DNA of 64,000 nucleotides from Pomphorhynchus laevis (GCA_012934845.2 WNNJ02000486.1:16894-80893), one strand, 5' to 3'. Numbered from the stretch's first letter, positions 1 to 10,104 are shown. Notes: a model not told the origin generated them from the sequence alone. Program-made: numbers and translations.

Positions 1-75
1 CAGTCACCATGTCACTTCTAGACGACCAATGATTACCCGGCAACACTCATCAGTAGAATAAATTACTCACTGGTT
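1..75 (-). repeat. diverged fragment related to the 357-bp repeat core
   Basis: Read on the minus strand this stretch carries the 'CTACTGATGAGTGTTGCC' block and the 'GTCGTCTAGAAGTGACATG' block found in the 357-bp units. It matches 2,105-2,215 better than the units at 76-1,189, so two subfamilies are present. Confidence 0.6.
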
Positions 76-1189
76 CTATATATAATCAAGAATTTTGCAA
101 AAAAAACTAGAGTTCGATTACAAGCCGAGCAGACTTCTTTATCACTCCTAGACGAACTGATGGTAGCCGGAAGCGCTCATCAGTAGGGTAAACTACCATC
201 AGTCGTTTCGACTGACTTGTGATATATTTTAAAGGCATCTTCGAGAATTCTAAGACGTGGTGGCATGGGCATAGCCTCTTTAAACAAACTACGTGCTTCC
301 CGAATTATCCTAATTTATTCAGCAGGAAATTTTATCGTTGTCGTTGTTTGTTTTCTCACAGGATCCTTTAAGGATACATTTTTATAACTTAAGAGTAGAA
401 TTGTTCACACTGTGCTCTGGGAGCTTACAAGCTACAGTTTTACAATCAAGAATTTTGTCAAACTCAGGATTTTGGCAAAATTCTTGATTATAAAACTGTA
501 GCTTGTAAGCTCCGGAGCACAGTGTGAACAATTCTACTCTTAAATTATAAAAATGTATCCTTAAAGGATACTGTGAGAAAACAAGAAACGACAGCAATAA
601 AATTTCTTGCTGAATAAATTAGGATTATCCGGAAAGCATGTGGTTTGTTTAAAGAGGATTTGCCCATGCTACCACATCAACAAATTCTCGGAGATGCCTT
701 TTAAATATATCACAAGGAAGCCGAAACGACTAATGGTAGTTCACCCTACTGATAAGTGCTGCCGGCTACCATTATATCGTCTAGCAGTGATAACGAAGTC
801 TGCTCTACTTGTAATCGACTCCGGTTTTTGGCAAAATTCTTGATTATAAAAATGTAGCTTGTAAGCTCCCGGAGCACAGTTTTGCACAATCAGATATAAA
901 ATTATAAAAATGTATCCTCAAAAGGATCCTGTGAGAAAGCAAGCAACGATAGCAAGTAAAATTCCTGCCGAATAAAATTAGAATTTTCCGGAAAGCACAT
1001 TGTTAGTTTAAAGAGGCTAGGCCCATGCTACCACGTTAGCAAGTTATCGGAAATGCATATTTAATATATCACAAGACAGCCGAAACGACTGATGGTAGTT
1101 CACCCTACGGATGAATGCTGCCGGCTACCATCAGCTCGTCTAGGAGTGATAACGAAGCCTGCTCTACTTGTAATCAAATTCCGGTTTTA
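76..1189. repeat. 357-bp repeat unit: head-to-head inverted pair plus a third tandem copy
   Basis: Positions 76-457 read as the reverse complement of 475-847, with a 17-bp spacer, so the two form a large palindrome. The right arm is followed directly by another same-strand copy (832-1,189), a period of about 357 bp, and by a short degraded start of a fourth (to about 1,233). Copies share blocks around 'GCCGAAACGAC', 'CTACTGATGAG' and 'GTCGTCTAGGAGTGA' (read on + in copies 2 and 3). No coding capacity is seen. It could be a satellite, a retrozyme-like repeat or a foldback element; the sequence does not decide. Confidence 0.85.
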
Positions 1190-1493
1190 GGTAACATCTA
1201 CAATTATGAAACTGAAGCTTATTAGCTCCCGGAACACAGTTTAAAAAAGTCTTGGTTATTAAAATTCTTACATATCGAAACGTTAATTTGATTTTTTATC
1301 TGCCCTAAGCTTGTTTTCTTGTAACAAAAACAGTATATATATTCAGATTGCAGACATAACCGTCTTGTGGGGTCCATCTTTATTGGGACTCGATTATTTA
1401 GATAAAATTAAATAAAAATTCAAGAAAATTTATAACTGTTCTAGCAAATTACAATTTCGATGATGATTTCAAGCTAAAATTAAAAATTCAATA

Positions 1494-1524
1494 CAACGGT
1501 ATACGCGTTTCACTCTAACAGAGC
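1494..1524 (-). ncRNA. partial hammerhead ribozyme relic, opposite strand
   Basis: On the minus strand the stretch has the stem II pair GCTC/GAGT, the GAAAC core and a TACCGTTG arm in the same order and spacing as the full hammerhead at 1,758-1,799. The CTGATGA half and the partner arm of stem I are missing. It is a second, truncated copy of the same motif family in inverted orientation. Confidence 0.6.
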
Positions 1525-1757
1525 GAAACAACAAATTATATTTTATATATTTGACACTTGAAAGTGTCCCTATTAAACAGCATTTCTATTAAAATGAATT
1601 TAGTGCCTGATGCATGGTTAAACTGCAATACGCATTGCCATGCACAGAGCTTATGCTAAATTCCCTCCGATGATTCAGATTAAGGGTACTTCTGTTTTTC
1701 GAGCTTTCAACACTTTTTTAGCGTGTGTTAAGGTGCCTATGGATGATTATTGAAGTC

Positions 1758-1799
1758 ACGGTACTGATGAGCTCCGCTAGAGCGAAACGTGTCTACCGT
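1758..1799 (+). ncRNA. hammerhead ribozyme, type I, minimal stem III
   Basis: All parts of a self-cleaving hammerhead are in order. Stem I 5' arm ACGGTA (1758-1763); core CTGATGA (1764-1770); stem II GCTC (1771-1774), loop CGCTA, GAGC (1780-1783); core GAAA (1784-1787); a very short stem III ending in the GTC cleavage triplet (1791-1793); stem I 3' arm TACCGT (1794-1799), which pairs fully with the 5' arm. Cleavage is expected after C1793. Type I hammerheads with a 1-2 bp stem III are known from Penelope-like elements and metazoan retrozymes. The host element here is not identified. The core is perfect; activity is inferred. Confidence 0.85.
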
Positions 1800-2008
1800 T
1801 GTTAAAGTTTGTCGTGACACATAGAATGACTGGGTATACGTAGCGACTTTGAATATTGCGGAAATAATTCGGTTCTATTTCTTAGTCTGGTGAGGGTATA
1901 TAGAATGCTGCATGGTGTTTATGCCTCGTTGTAAGGAAAACATAGTGATTTATTTATGAGTCACCATTTGGTGTCCAAGGGCATGTGTAACAACAAATTA
2001 TATATAAT

Positions 2009-2055
2009 GGGGTGCATGGATGTGCTGAGTAAACAACAGTCTTGGATTTCTTAAA
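2009..2055 (+). repeat. third copy of the 2.4-kb inverted-repeat arm
   Basis: The stretch with 'GATGTGCTGAGTAAACAAC' recurs almost unchanged at 2,400 and, inverted, at 2,461-2,506, so it is a direct repeat of the left arm of that palindrome. Confidence 0.7.
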
Positions 2056-2104
2056 TGCGGCATTGATAGAAAATTGTGTTGCTTAACAGACTGGACTTTG
2101 ATTC

Positions 2105-2215
2105 ACGACTTTCAGTCAACATGTCACTTCTAGACGACTACTTCAGCATCGAAATTATGGAGTACCTGGCAACACTCATCAGTAGAATGAAGTCCTTACT
2201 GGTCGTTTCGGTTGC
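2105..2215 (-). repeat. diverged copy of the 357-bp repeat core
   Basis: Minus-strand reading shows 'ACCGAAACGACC', then 'CTACTGATGAGTGTTGCC', then 'GTCGTCTAGAAGTGACATG', the same blocks in the same order as in the 357-bp units and at 1-75. The sequence between blocks has changed. Confidence 0.65.
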
Positions 2216-2382
2216 ATTTGTGACATTATCAATGACGACGTTTCTCCGACACTTTGCTTAATTGTCTGAGGCTTACACTCTTTACCAGATCGAATTGCTG
2301 TGCTGACCATCCTTAAACGCTAGCCAGAGGTTGTTGCTGAATTGGCGCTGTACTCATGGATCCTTAATGAATACGGCATGTA

Positions 2383-2506
2383 TAATGGTGGTGCACGGAT
2401 GTGCTGAGTAAACAACGGTCCGGGATTTCTTACGAAATTCGGACCGTAGTAAACAACGGTTTAGAAATCCTGGACCGTTGTTTACTTTTCAGATCCGTGC
2501 ACCATT
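2383..2506. repeat. inverted repeat, arms about 48 bp, 28-bp centre
   Basis: Left arm 2,383-2,432 and right arm 2,461-2,506 are near-perfect reverse complements and carry GTAAACAACGGTCC-type sequence. The centre also holds a further copy of AAACAACGGT. Possible foldback or MITE end; no target duplication was recognised. Confidence 0.8.
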
Positions 2507-2514
2507 AGGGACTT

Positions 2515-3150
2515 TTCATCGGCTATTTAGAATCATGTTCTTATCAATAACCATGAAGTGGATTTTGATAATACCAGTATGCTTGAAACAGAGGATAATT
2601 ATTTCTGTTGAATGATACTGGAATCGATTCACATCAATGTTGCAGGTGAAAGGATGCAGGGCAATAAGTCTAACTATATTTTAAAAATATTAAATGATTG
2701 CAACATTTGTGAAAGTCTTGGAATTCTTCGTGAATTTTACGTATGTCTGGGACGTGTCAATGTTTGTATATTTTTTCATGACAAGGGTCACTGAGATTAT
2801 CCGAAACGTCAAATAAATTATTACAGTTCTCGTGTGAGAAAAATCCCTTTTAAAACTATATTAAATAGGTTAAAGTATTACTATGTATATAATTTATATG
2901 TTATAAAATATTTAATATAATAAATAATATTTCAATATTTAATATTTTAAATATGATTTTTTATTTTGGAATTTTGAAAATAATAAAATTTTTATAAAAT
3001 AATGAAAATTTTGCGAAATATAATACCTTTCTGATATTTGCTAAATATCAGAAACAAAACGTTTTGTTTCTTCCAGCGTCATCAGTAAAAAACCACAATC
3101 AGTTAATAAATTCTACGATTTATTTCTGGATGTTCACAGCTAGTGAAACA
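2515..3150. other. no gene seen
   Basis: AT-rich non-coding sequence. A GAAAC-containing motif near 2,780-2,815 looked hammerhead-like but lacks the paired stems. Confidence 0.6.
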
Positions 3151-3268
3151 AACATAATATAATAATAATAATAATAATAATACAAATTTATTTAATGTGG
3201 CAAATGCGTACAAGCTGTACGCTTACAAGTCCACAAACAAAAATGAGAAAGTCAAGCAGTTAAATTGT

Positions 3269-6160
3269 TCAGATGGGATCGGATTTGTCGTTTGAAGCAC
3301 TGCAGGGAAGTTGATTGGCGTATATGAATGGGCAGATGATTCCACGATAGAGGAGCACCACCAGGAAGGAGCGGAGTCCAAAGGAGGTAGAGTAGTTTGG
3401 GACATGTAAAAGAAGGGAATTACAGGAACGCAAGGAACAGTAAACAGGACGGGAATTATCAAGAAAAGGAAGGTTGAGAAATGAAGGGGTATGAAAAGTT
3501 ACAAGGCGGAAAGCAACGATAAGAAGACGAATTTGAACACGACAATAAATTGTAGGCAAATCGAGAGAAGCAAGATGGTAGGATGTGTGATCAAAACGAC
3601 GAAGACGGAGGAGAATTCGGACAGCTGCGTTGACGATGCGTTGTAGGGGAAGAAGAGTGGATTTAGGTGAGTTGGAAAATAGACTAAGACAATAATCGAG
3701 TCTAGAAAAAAGGAGAGATGATATGAGAGTCATACAAGAAGGGAAATCGATCAATCTACGAACTTGACGGAGGTTGCGGAGTATCAAGGTAGATGAGCGT
3801 ACTTTATCTCTAACGAAAGGTTTAAGTGAAAGTCGGTTGTCAAAATGGAAGCCTAGGAAAACGAGATTATCAACGATAGGAAGAATTGTAGAATTTAATG
3901 ATACGGAGGGAGGTTCGAAGCCGAGGCGTCGAGGTAGGATCCACATAATTTTGGATTTATCAGGATTCAGAGAAAGGCGAAGGGAAGAAAGATGATTGGA
4001 AATTGAGACAAGACAGTCGGAAGCAGAAACACTAAGATCGCGAATACGATAAACAGGTGCATGAGCATAGATGAGAATGTCATCAGCATATTGCATAACA
4101 TGGAAGTTAAATTTATGAGAAATCGAAGACAAATCACCAAGAAGAAGAGAGAAAAGTATAGGGCCTAATACGGAGCCTTGCGGAACACCGGACGGAATGG
4201 ACGAAGGATGGGAGAGAGAAGAGTTAGAATATACGCGAAATGTACGGTTTGATAGATATGAAGAAAACCATGATACAGTGGGTAAAGAGAAGCCATAATC
4301 ATGACGAAGGCGATGGAGAAGAATCGAGTGATCGACGATGTCAAAAGCAGACGATAGATCAAGAGAAACTATGACACTACATAATTTATGATCGCGCGAT
4401 ATGAGTAAGTCGTTATAAACTTTAAGACATGCAATTTCGGTAGAGTAATTAGAGCTAAAAGCGGCTTGGAAGGGAGGAAATAAGTTAGAGGAATAGAGAT
4501 ATGTATTAACTTGCTTAAGAACGAGACGCTCAAGGAGTTTAGAGAGGGTTGGGAGAAGTGAGATTGGACGGTACGAAGATGGTAGTGAAGAGTCGAGAGA
4601 TTGCTTTTTGATGATAGGACGAACAGTGGCGCATTTCCAGATGGAAGGAAATGTACAGCTACGGATGGACGAGTTGAACAATGTGGTTAGGAAGGGTAAG
4701 ATAAAAGTGCAGATATTTTTAAGTAAGTGAGTGGGAATTGGGTCAGAAGGAGAGGTTTTATTAGGTAATGACAGCAGAACCGAAGAAACTTCATCAGACG
4801 AAACGGGAAGAAGGTGGAATAGTTCTGGGAGGGAAGTATTTAAAGATAAGAGTGGGTACAAGGGGGCTATGGGTAGTAGGGAAAGTAAATTAGATAGCTT
4901 AGTTTGTAGATAAGAAGAAAATTCATCACGATTTATATTACAAGGGGTAGATGATCGTGAAAGAATTGTGTTTAAGATTTTCCAATGAGATTTCGAGTTG
5001 GAAGATGACTCGAGTTGATTTCGCCAAAAGAGAGTACGTTTAGTACGTATAAGAATGAGATGTGAACGGCGTTGAGAAAAGTAGGAATCACGAAGATTTG
5101 GAGGGAGTGAGTTGGGTGAACGTTTAAGAAAGCGTTTATACATACAAAAAGAGTGACGGAGTCGACGCTTAGAAAGACTACAGTCAGAATCGAACCAGGG
5201 AGCATGGCGCAAGCGCTGGGAACGTCGAAGTCGACTAGGTAGAAGGTTATTGAGGATCGACGTAAGTTCAGAATCAAACAGAATGCAGAGATCATCGGGA
5301 GAGAGATAGTTAAGAGGAAGTGAAAAGAGTGAAGAATTGAGTAAGGATGTGCAGAGAATAGGGATATCGAGAAGCTTCCAGGGTCGACTTGGTGTAGATA
5401 ATGATAAAGGCGGAGAAGGAGGATGGGGACGAGTAAGAGTAAGAGTGACAAGGAAATGATCGGACAAACCAGGATCAGTAATTGACAAGGAGGTATAGTC
5501 ATTGAAGCAGTTAGGAACAGCAATGATGTCGAGAGCACCGCCGAGAATATGAGTTGGGCTTGTTGAAAGTAATTTATAGTTAAAATCAGAAAAAAGATTA
5601 GTTAAAGTGATAGAGTCAGAGTCAGACGGGCGATCAAGACGAATGTTAAAGTCACCGAGAACAAAAGAAGGAGTATAAGACAATGAACAGTGAGACATTA
5701 GATCTGCAAGGTCGTTAAAGAAGATACGTGATGGGGCAACTGAACCTGGACGGTATACAATCACAAGTTCCAGAGGGAAAGGCGTTGATAATCTGCATAT
5801 GAGTAATTCGAACGAGGTGTAACGGATGTTAACGTTGATTTTACGTAAAGACATTGGGTGACGAGCAATGGCAACAATACCGCCATGGTTAGACGCAGTA
5901 GATGTATGAGATGTAATTTGACGAGCTGATTCAACTAGAGAACAACCAGAGCGACATAGACGACGAATAGCAAGATCGTTGGAGTCAGTGTGCCAGGATT
6001 CGGTAATGCAGAGAATATCGATAGATAATTGATCGAAGATATCGAGAAGCATATCAGCTTTATGAAGAATGGAGCGAGTATTGAATAGACTAAGACGAAA
6101 AGTATGCTTAGGAGCGAGATCGACTAGCGAAGAAGACAAGGGGGAGAGATGGGACGCCAT
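3269..6160 (-). CDS. LINE ORF2: apurinic-type endonuclease plus reverse transcriptase (963 aa)
   Basis: Catalyses target nicking and target-primed reverse transcription. Residues about 20-245 form an APE endonuclease: N-T-R-S near 28, ITESWH near 53, LGDFN near 165 and a terminal SDH near 235. Residues about 470-760 form the RT: YRPISLLPTLSKLLERL, the LDLSSAFDIVDH motif with its catalytic Asp, SGVPQGSVLGPILFSLLL and QYADDILIYA. The C-terminal part has the Leu-rich region of L2/CR1 proteins. No stop interrupts 963 codons, unlike every other LINE here, so the copy is young or active. The ATG at 6160 is chosen because the EN fold begins just after it and it lies inside the end of ORF1, a typical re-initiation arrangement. 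L2 rather than CR1 proper is suggested by the RT wording; clade confidence is moderate. Confidence 0.93.
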   Translation of the reverse strand: MASHLSPLSSSLVDLAPKHTFRLSLFNTRSILHKADMLLDIFDQLSIDILCITESWHTDSNDLAIRRLCRSGCSLVESARQITSHTSTASNHGGIVAIARHPMSLRKINVNIRYTSFELLICRLSTPFPLELVIVYRPGSVAPSRIFFNDLADLMSHCSLSYTPSFVLGDFNIRLDRPSDSDSITLTNLFSDFNYKLLSTSPTHILGGALDIIAVPNCFNDYTSLSITDPGLSDHFLVTLTLTRPHPPSPPLSLSTPSRPWKLLDIPILCTSLLNSSLFSLPLNYLSPDDLCILFDSELTSILNNLLPSRLRRSQRLRHAPWFDSDCSLSKRRLRHSFCMYKRFLKRSPNSLPPNLRDSYFSQRRSHLILIRTKRTLFWRNQLESSSNSKSHWKILNTILSRSSTPCNINRDEFSSYLQTKLSNLLSLLPIAPLYPLLSLNTSLPELFHLLPVSSDEVSSVLLSLPNKTSPSDPIPTHLLKNICTFILPFLTTLFNSSIRSCTFPSIWKCATVRPIIKKQSLDSSLPSSYRPISLLPTLSKLLERLVLKQVNTYLYSSNLFPPFQAAFSSNYSTEIACLKVYNDLLISRDHKLCSVIVSLDLSSAFDIVDHSILLHRLRHDYGFSLPTVSWFSSYLSNRTFRVYSNSSLSHPSSIPSGVPQGSVLGPILFSLLLGDLSSISHKFNFHVMQYADDILIYAHAPVYRIRDLSVSASDCLVSISNHLSSLRLSLNPDKSKIMWILPRRLGFEPPSVSLNSTILPIVDNLVFLGFHFDNRLSLKPFVRDKVRSSTLILRNLRQVRRLIDFPSCMTLISSLLFSRLDYCLSLFSNSPKSTLLPLQRIVNAAVRILLRLRRFDHTSYHLASLDLPTIYCRVQIRLLIVAFRLVTFHTPSFLNLPFLDNSRPVYCSLRSCNSLLLHVPNYSTSFGLRSFLVVLLYRGIICPFIYANQLPCSASNDKSDPI

Positions 6161-6618
6161 CGAATTTTTGGCCTTGTGTGAAGAACGTGAAAATTTCCGT
6201 TGATTTTACGTATAGATAAGGATGACTCGCCGTTTGTTTCACGTCGATGTTTTTCAATGCGAGCTAAATTGAGCTGGGCAATATCAGAAGGGGAGCGGTC
6301 AGGAAAGATACGGCAAGTAGATGAAGTGGTAAGAAGTTTAAAACGTTGGGAGAGTACCGAAGAGGCATGTGAACTATGTCGGAAAACGATTTTTAAGAGT
6401 GGAGGACTGAGATGATTTGATTTAGTGGATTTGTTTAAACGAATAAAGGATACAGGAGCGATATTATTGAAGAGTGATGGGTTATCATCAGGAAGAATGG
6501 TTGCTAGGATAGACCTGAAAGCAGATACATCATCATCGAGGCGAGATTGTGGAGAAGCAGATTCGGAAAGCTTTAAGTTTGATATTGTTTTATTGATGCC
6601 TCTTTCAAAATTCCAAAT
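6124..6618 (-). CDS. LINE ORF1, C-terminal 164 codons (5' truncated)
   Basis: An open frame without its own start, closed by TAG at 6126-6124. Its C-terminal half carries the pattern of CR1/L2 ORF1 ends: KIVFRHSSHA, then a run IFPDRSPSDIAQL, then RREANGE-like RRETNGESSLSIR. ORF1 proteins of this group bind RNA and act as chaperones for the LINE particle. It overlaps ORF2 by 37 nt in another frame, pointing to coupled translation. The N-terminal half is lost to 5' truncation of the insertion. Confidence 0.75.
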   Translation of the reverse strand: MWNFERGINKTISNLKLSESASPQSRLDDDVSAFRSILATILPDDNPSLFNNIAPVSFIRLNKSTKSNHLSPPLLKIVFRHSSHASSVLSQRFKLLTTSSTCRIFPDRSPSDIAQLNLARIEKHRRETNGESSLSIRKINGNFHVLHTRPKIRWRPISPPCLLR

Positions 6619-6649
6619 TTAAAATTATTACAATTATGCAGGGATATCT

Positions 6650-7865
6650 ATTAGTTACTAAACCTTTCGGTATCGGCAAAATTAAAAAATAATGCTGCAT
6701 ACAAAAATTTAATGTAATTAAAGAAAAGTTAGGAGTGTTAAGTAACACTTTTCAATGGTATTATCGCATAGTGTCGATTGATACCAGAGTCAAGGGCATG
6801 TACAAGGCAAACAAAGACGTAGTAATCCTGCACATGGATGCCCGCACAATTATCAATAACAAAAGTTTAGGTTTGTAAACAGCCATTGAAATATTGTCAA
6901 ACTAAGTTGCTAACCGAGCAAAGACAGTGTCCACATTAGAGGTTTCTCATTGCGTGGGTTGAATCAATTTCATGGATTGAATACTAACTTCTTGGATTCT
7001 ATTAACTTTTAGTACGATTGTTAGGCGATCTGTGACGGAGTTGTAAATATATTTTAATGAAAATCGAAAACTGTAAAAAGAGCAAGCACAGCTACTGTGA
7101 AAGATAAAAAATTTGCATACGGCACATCATTATAAGTATATACCTTAATTGACAACTATCAAGAGTTTGCTATATTCAATTGAAATTCTGTTAATCCATC
7201 CTGGACCGTCAGAAAACAGCAATACTTTAAAAAGACCTTATATCACCGTCAAAAATATCGCTCTTAGTCGTCGCATTTGGAACCTTACCGCCTTTGTTCT
7301 TACTGTATCAAGGACCATCTTGATGACAATAATACCACACGACACGTGTAGTTTCAGCTAAATTCGACAGATTTGGGATCCAACATCGAGCTCTCATTGC
7401 GGCATAGCGCAAACTTTATAACTATTATTTTTCTATTTTAGTTTGTAGAAGATTGTAAGGATAATAGCGTACCAAGAAAATATCGCGAATTAAGTTTTTT
7501 TTACCAATTACTTGAGACAAATAACGAGGTTGTTCGAGTATTAAATTGATTGAACTATCGACATATTTCCTTTAATTTAATCAGAAGATCCATTAAACAA
7601 TGAAAATAATGCATAATCTCGCCTCATAACTCAACAGTTTGCTTGGAATGAATAAAATAAAAAGATTTTCATGAACCTAATAGTGTGTTGGCAATTAAAT
7701 ATTTCAATTACAATATTTAAGAAGGCATAAGCATTGCTTTGAGCTGTCCTCATAATGTACGAGATTTTTCAGAAACAAGTTAATATTGACAATGTTAAAT
7801 GCCTTAAATAGACTTATTTCTTTTCGGTTTGTTTAACCCCTTTTCGACATTAGACAGAAAGAATG
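6650..7865. other. no gene seen
   Basis: AT-rich unique sequence with only short random frames; no recognisable protein, RNA or repeat. Confidence 0.6.
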
Positions 7866-7891
7866 TAAGTATAAAAGCATAAAGAATGTAA
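7866..7891 (+). repeat. target-site duplication, left copy
   Basis: A 26-bp sequence (starts TAAGTATAAAAGC, ends AAGAATGTAA) recurs perfectly at 12,202-12,227, on either side of a LINE. Confidence 0.85.
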
Positions 7892-8273
7892 GTTTTAGCT
7901 ATCTTGATAACATACAATTTATCACTTAGCTTACTTTTAGTTTATTTTCTTTAAAAAAATTTTGGTTATTAAAATTCTTACAATTACATAACATACAATT
8001 ACTAACTACTTAACGAAATTCGCAAAAACAATATTCCAATGTTTTCTTTACTCTACATAAGTGGTCGATACAAGTATTATTTGTCAAATCTTAATATCTT
8101 TCTGTTCGATCGCAATTTATTTTTCTAGCAAGCAATCGAAAACTAATTGTTTGAACGCAAATATAGTAGACGTAAATTGCGATGTTTGAACAACCGTCTC
8201 AATTCTAAAGTCCGAGCAATCGGCTATGTGCGATAAGAAATTTATTTGTTGATATTGCAGCGCTTCGATTTTA

Positions 8274-9074
8274 TTGCAAAATATCTCAAGGATCACACCG
8301 AATAATTCCGATATCATATTTGCTGCTGATACGTCCAGAGAATCCAATGATATTCACTTCGTCGGTTGGAGTTGTGCGGCACTCAAAGATGTAATTCGAA
8401 CGAATGATCTATCGAGTGAAGATTGTCAAACTATGCCATGTCACGATATTGTGTCGAATCATACCTATGATGGAGACCTGAGAGATACAAAAAACACCAG
8501 CCCTATACTCCCAGATGACATGATATCGAATTTCACAATTAGTAAAATCATGTCTAGTCTGGGTATGGAAACTGAGTCGGAAATAGTAACTACCAAATAA
8601 GCTGTCAATCATTGGCAAGTCACGATCCACATAGCCTACCTCACCTTCTCCCACGAAGCAATCAGATAGAAATGATATAGACTCTCATCGTATCGAAATT
8701 TCACATCAGGTTGCAATCGAGGGTGAACAGTCTAGAAAAGATTTTAGTGAACAGTCTAGGAAAGTTTTCAGTCAGATATTTTCTCAACGACAAATTGACC
8801 CACTAAATAGTCACAGGTCATTCTTATCCAGCAAGTCTAATGAATCTTCCCGATATCGGTGTTTGATATTACGAACGTTCTTGAGTCGTCTGATGTGGCT
8901 CAAACTCGAGTGGACAATGATGTTGAACAATTCCAAAAAATATTGAGAGTTATTATTTTTCCAGAAGATCCCTATATTTCAGAAGTTCGCCCTTTTGCGA
9001 TATTTAGGATAGGCCGTCGCAACAATCTTAAAGAACGTTTTCGTTTGATGAAAGTTGTCTTTCGTACATCCTAA
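8274..9074 (+). pseudogene. LINE ORF1-like region (decayed)
   Basis: Open stretches 8,274-8,600 and 8,859-9,074 lie where ORF1 is expected. The second ends in a block (GRRNNLKERFRLMKVVF) that parallels a block in the minus-strand ORF1 relic at 21,749-22,066 (YRLRKRFDFPRLLKVVFED), a typical ORF1 RNA-binding strand pattern. The first stretch is not recognisable by itself. Frame changes separate the parts. Confidence 0.55.
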
Positions 9075-9263
9075 GCGGTCCGTGAGTTGTTAAAATGCAG
9101 ATCTAAACTAAGGCAGTCCCCATTTCGATTGTTGACAGATGTCTTTCGCTGAGTGTTGTTTCTGGCGTGTTGCTCGAACTGAGCTAAATGCTCGGATAGA
9201 ATCTGGAGAAACTGATCTGCATATTGTAAATTTTCGGGTAGTTCGGCGTCGTCCACGATTGAG

Positions 9264-10104
9264 ATGGCCCCCGCTATGAAAACGTTTTCTGAGAATTGTA
9301 AGATAAGACACAATGCGCCATACCGTAAAAACAACAAATGGCTCAAAGTGATATATTTGAACGTTCGAAGCGTTCTCAATAAGATGGATGAATTGAAGGT
9401 CATAGCTACTTCTCATCATCCAAATATCATTGCCCTTAGTGAATCTTGGCTCTCTGACCTTGTTCCTGACAGCTTATTATCCATAGATGGATATAACCTG
9501 TTTCGTTGTGATCGATCTGGTCGAAGGTGAGAGGGTGTATTGCTATATTGCAGTTTAGGTATTGGTGCAGTGTGTTTGCATACGATACGTGATGCCAATG
9601 ATATTGAGGCTTTATATCTCAAATTGTGCCTTGATCAGGTCAATTCTATGTATGTGCTAGTATTCTATCCTCCTCCTTTGGCAAGTAGCGATGATTTAAT
9701 AGAACTTATTGAGCTCTGTGGTCAACAGAAAAATGCATAATCTTAGGATATCTGAATATTCCCTTAATAGATTGGGACTCTTTTACGTCTCCTAGTCGCA
9801 TTGCATCGGACTCGGTTTTATTGAGTGTTCTACACAACAGTGGTCTGCATCAGCATGCACGTGAGGCAACCCGTTTCACTAGCCAGTCGTCTGCCCAGCT
9901 AGACGTGTCTTGTCTTCGTTTAAGTCTGATATTACTCACATAGATTATCTTTCTGGACTGGGGATGAGCGATTATTGCGTATTGTCCTTTTCATTTAAAT
10001 GCGCAAACAATGTAACTTCGGTCAATCCCATTCAGGGTAAACCTCTGAACTTCTGGAAGGCCGATTTCGACGCACTTATCTACAGATTGAATCTGGTTAG
10101 GTAG
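9264..10104 (+). pseudogene. LINE ORF2 endonuclease domain (decayed)
   Basis: Begins MAPAMKTFSENC and runs into VIYLNVRSVLNKMDELK and IIALSESWLSD, the opening motifs of CR1/jockey APE endonucleases. A stop follows GYNLFRCDRSGRR; a further open piece (9,540-9,740) has VLVFYPPPLAS (the YRPP position), and 9,910-10,104 has the region around DYCVLSF, the SDH-like end. It nicked target DNA when intact; now at least three interruptions. Confidence 0.75.

Larger units (their letters stand above)
3158..6650 (-). mobile_element. L2/CR1-group LINE, 5'-truncated, with open ORF2
   Basis: Minus-strand element: the C-terminal part of ORF1 (6,618-6,124), a complete ORF2 (6,160-3,269) and a 3' UTR ending in a short ATT repeat tail (3,158-3,182), as usual for L2/CR1 elements. 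The 3' end resembles 19,560-19,737 (opposite strand) and the tail at about 57,950, so the family has several members here. The 5' end is lost inside ORF1, and no target duplication was found. Confidence 0.9.

Noticed and set aside
2780-2815. CTGAGATTATCCGAAACGTC-like stretch as a hammerhead
   Set aside because: The core lacks one base of CTGANGA and neither stem I nor stem II can be paired.
3774-5538. Several open frames on both strands inside the L2 element
   Set aside because: They are other-frame or opposite-strand shadows of the 963-codon ORF2, which carries the recognised motifs.
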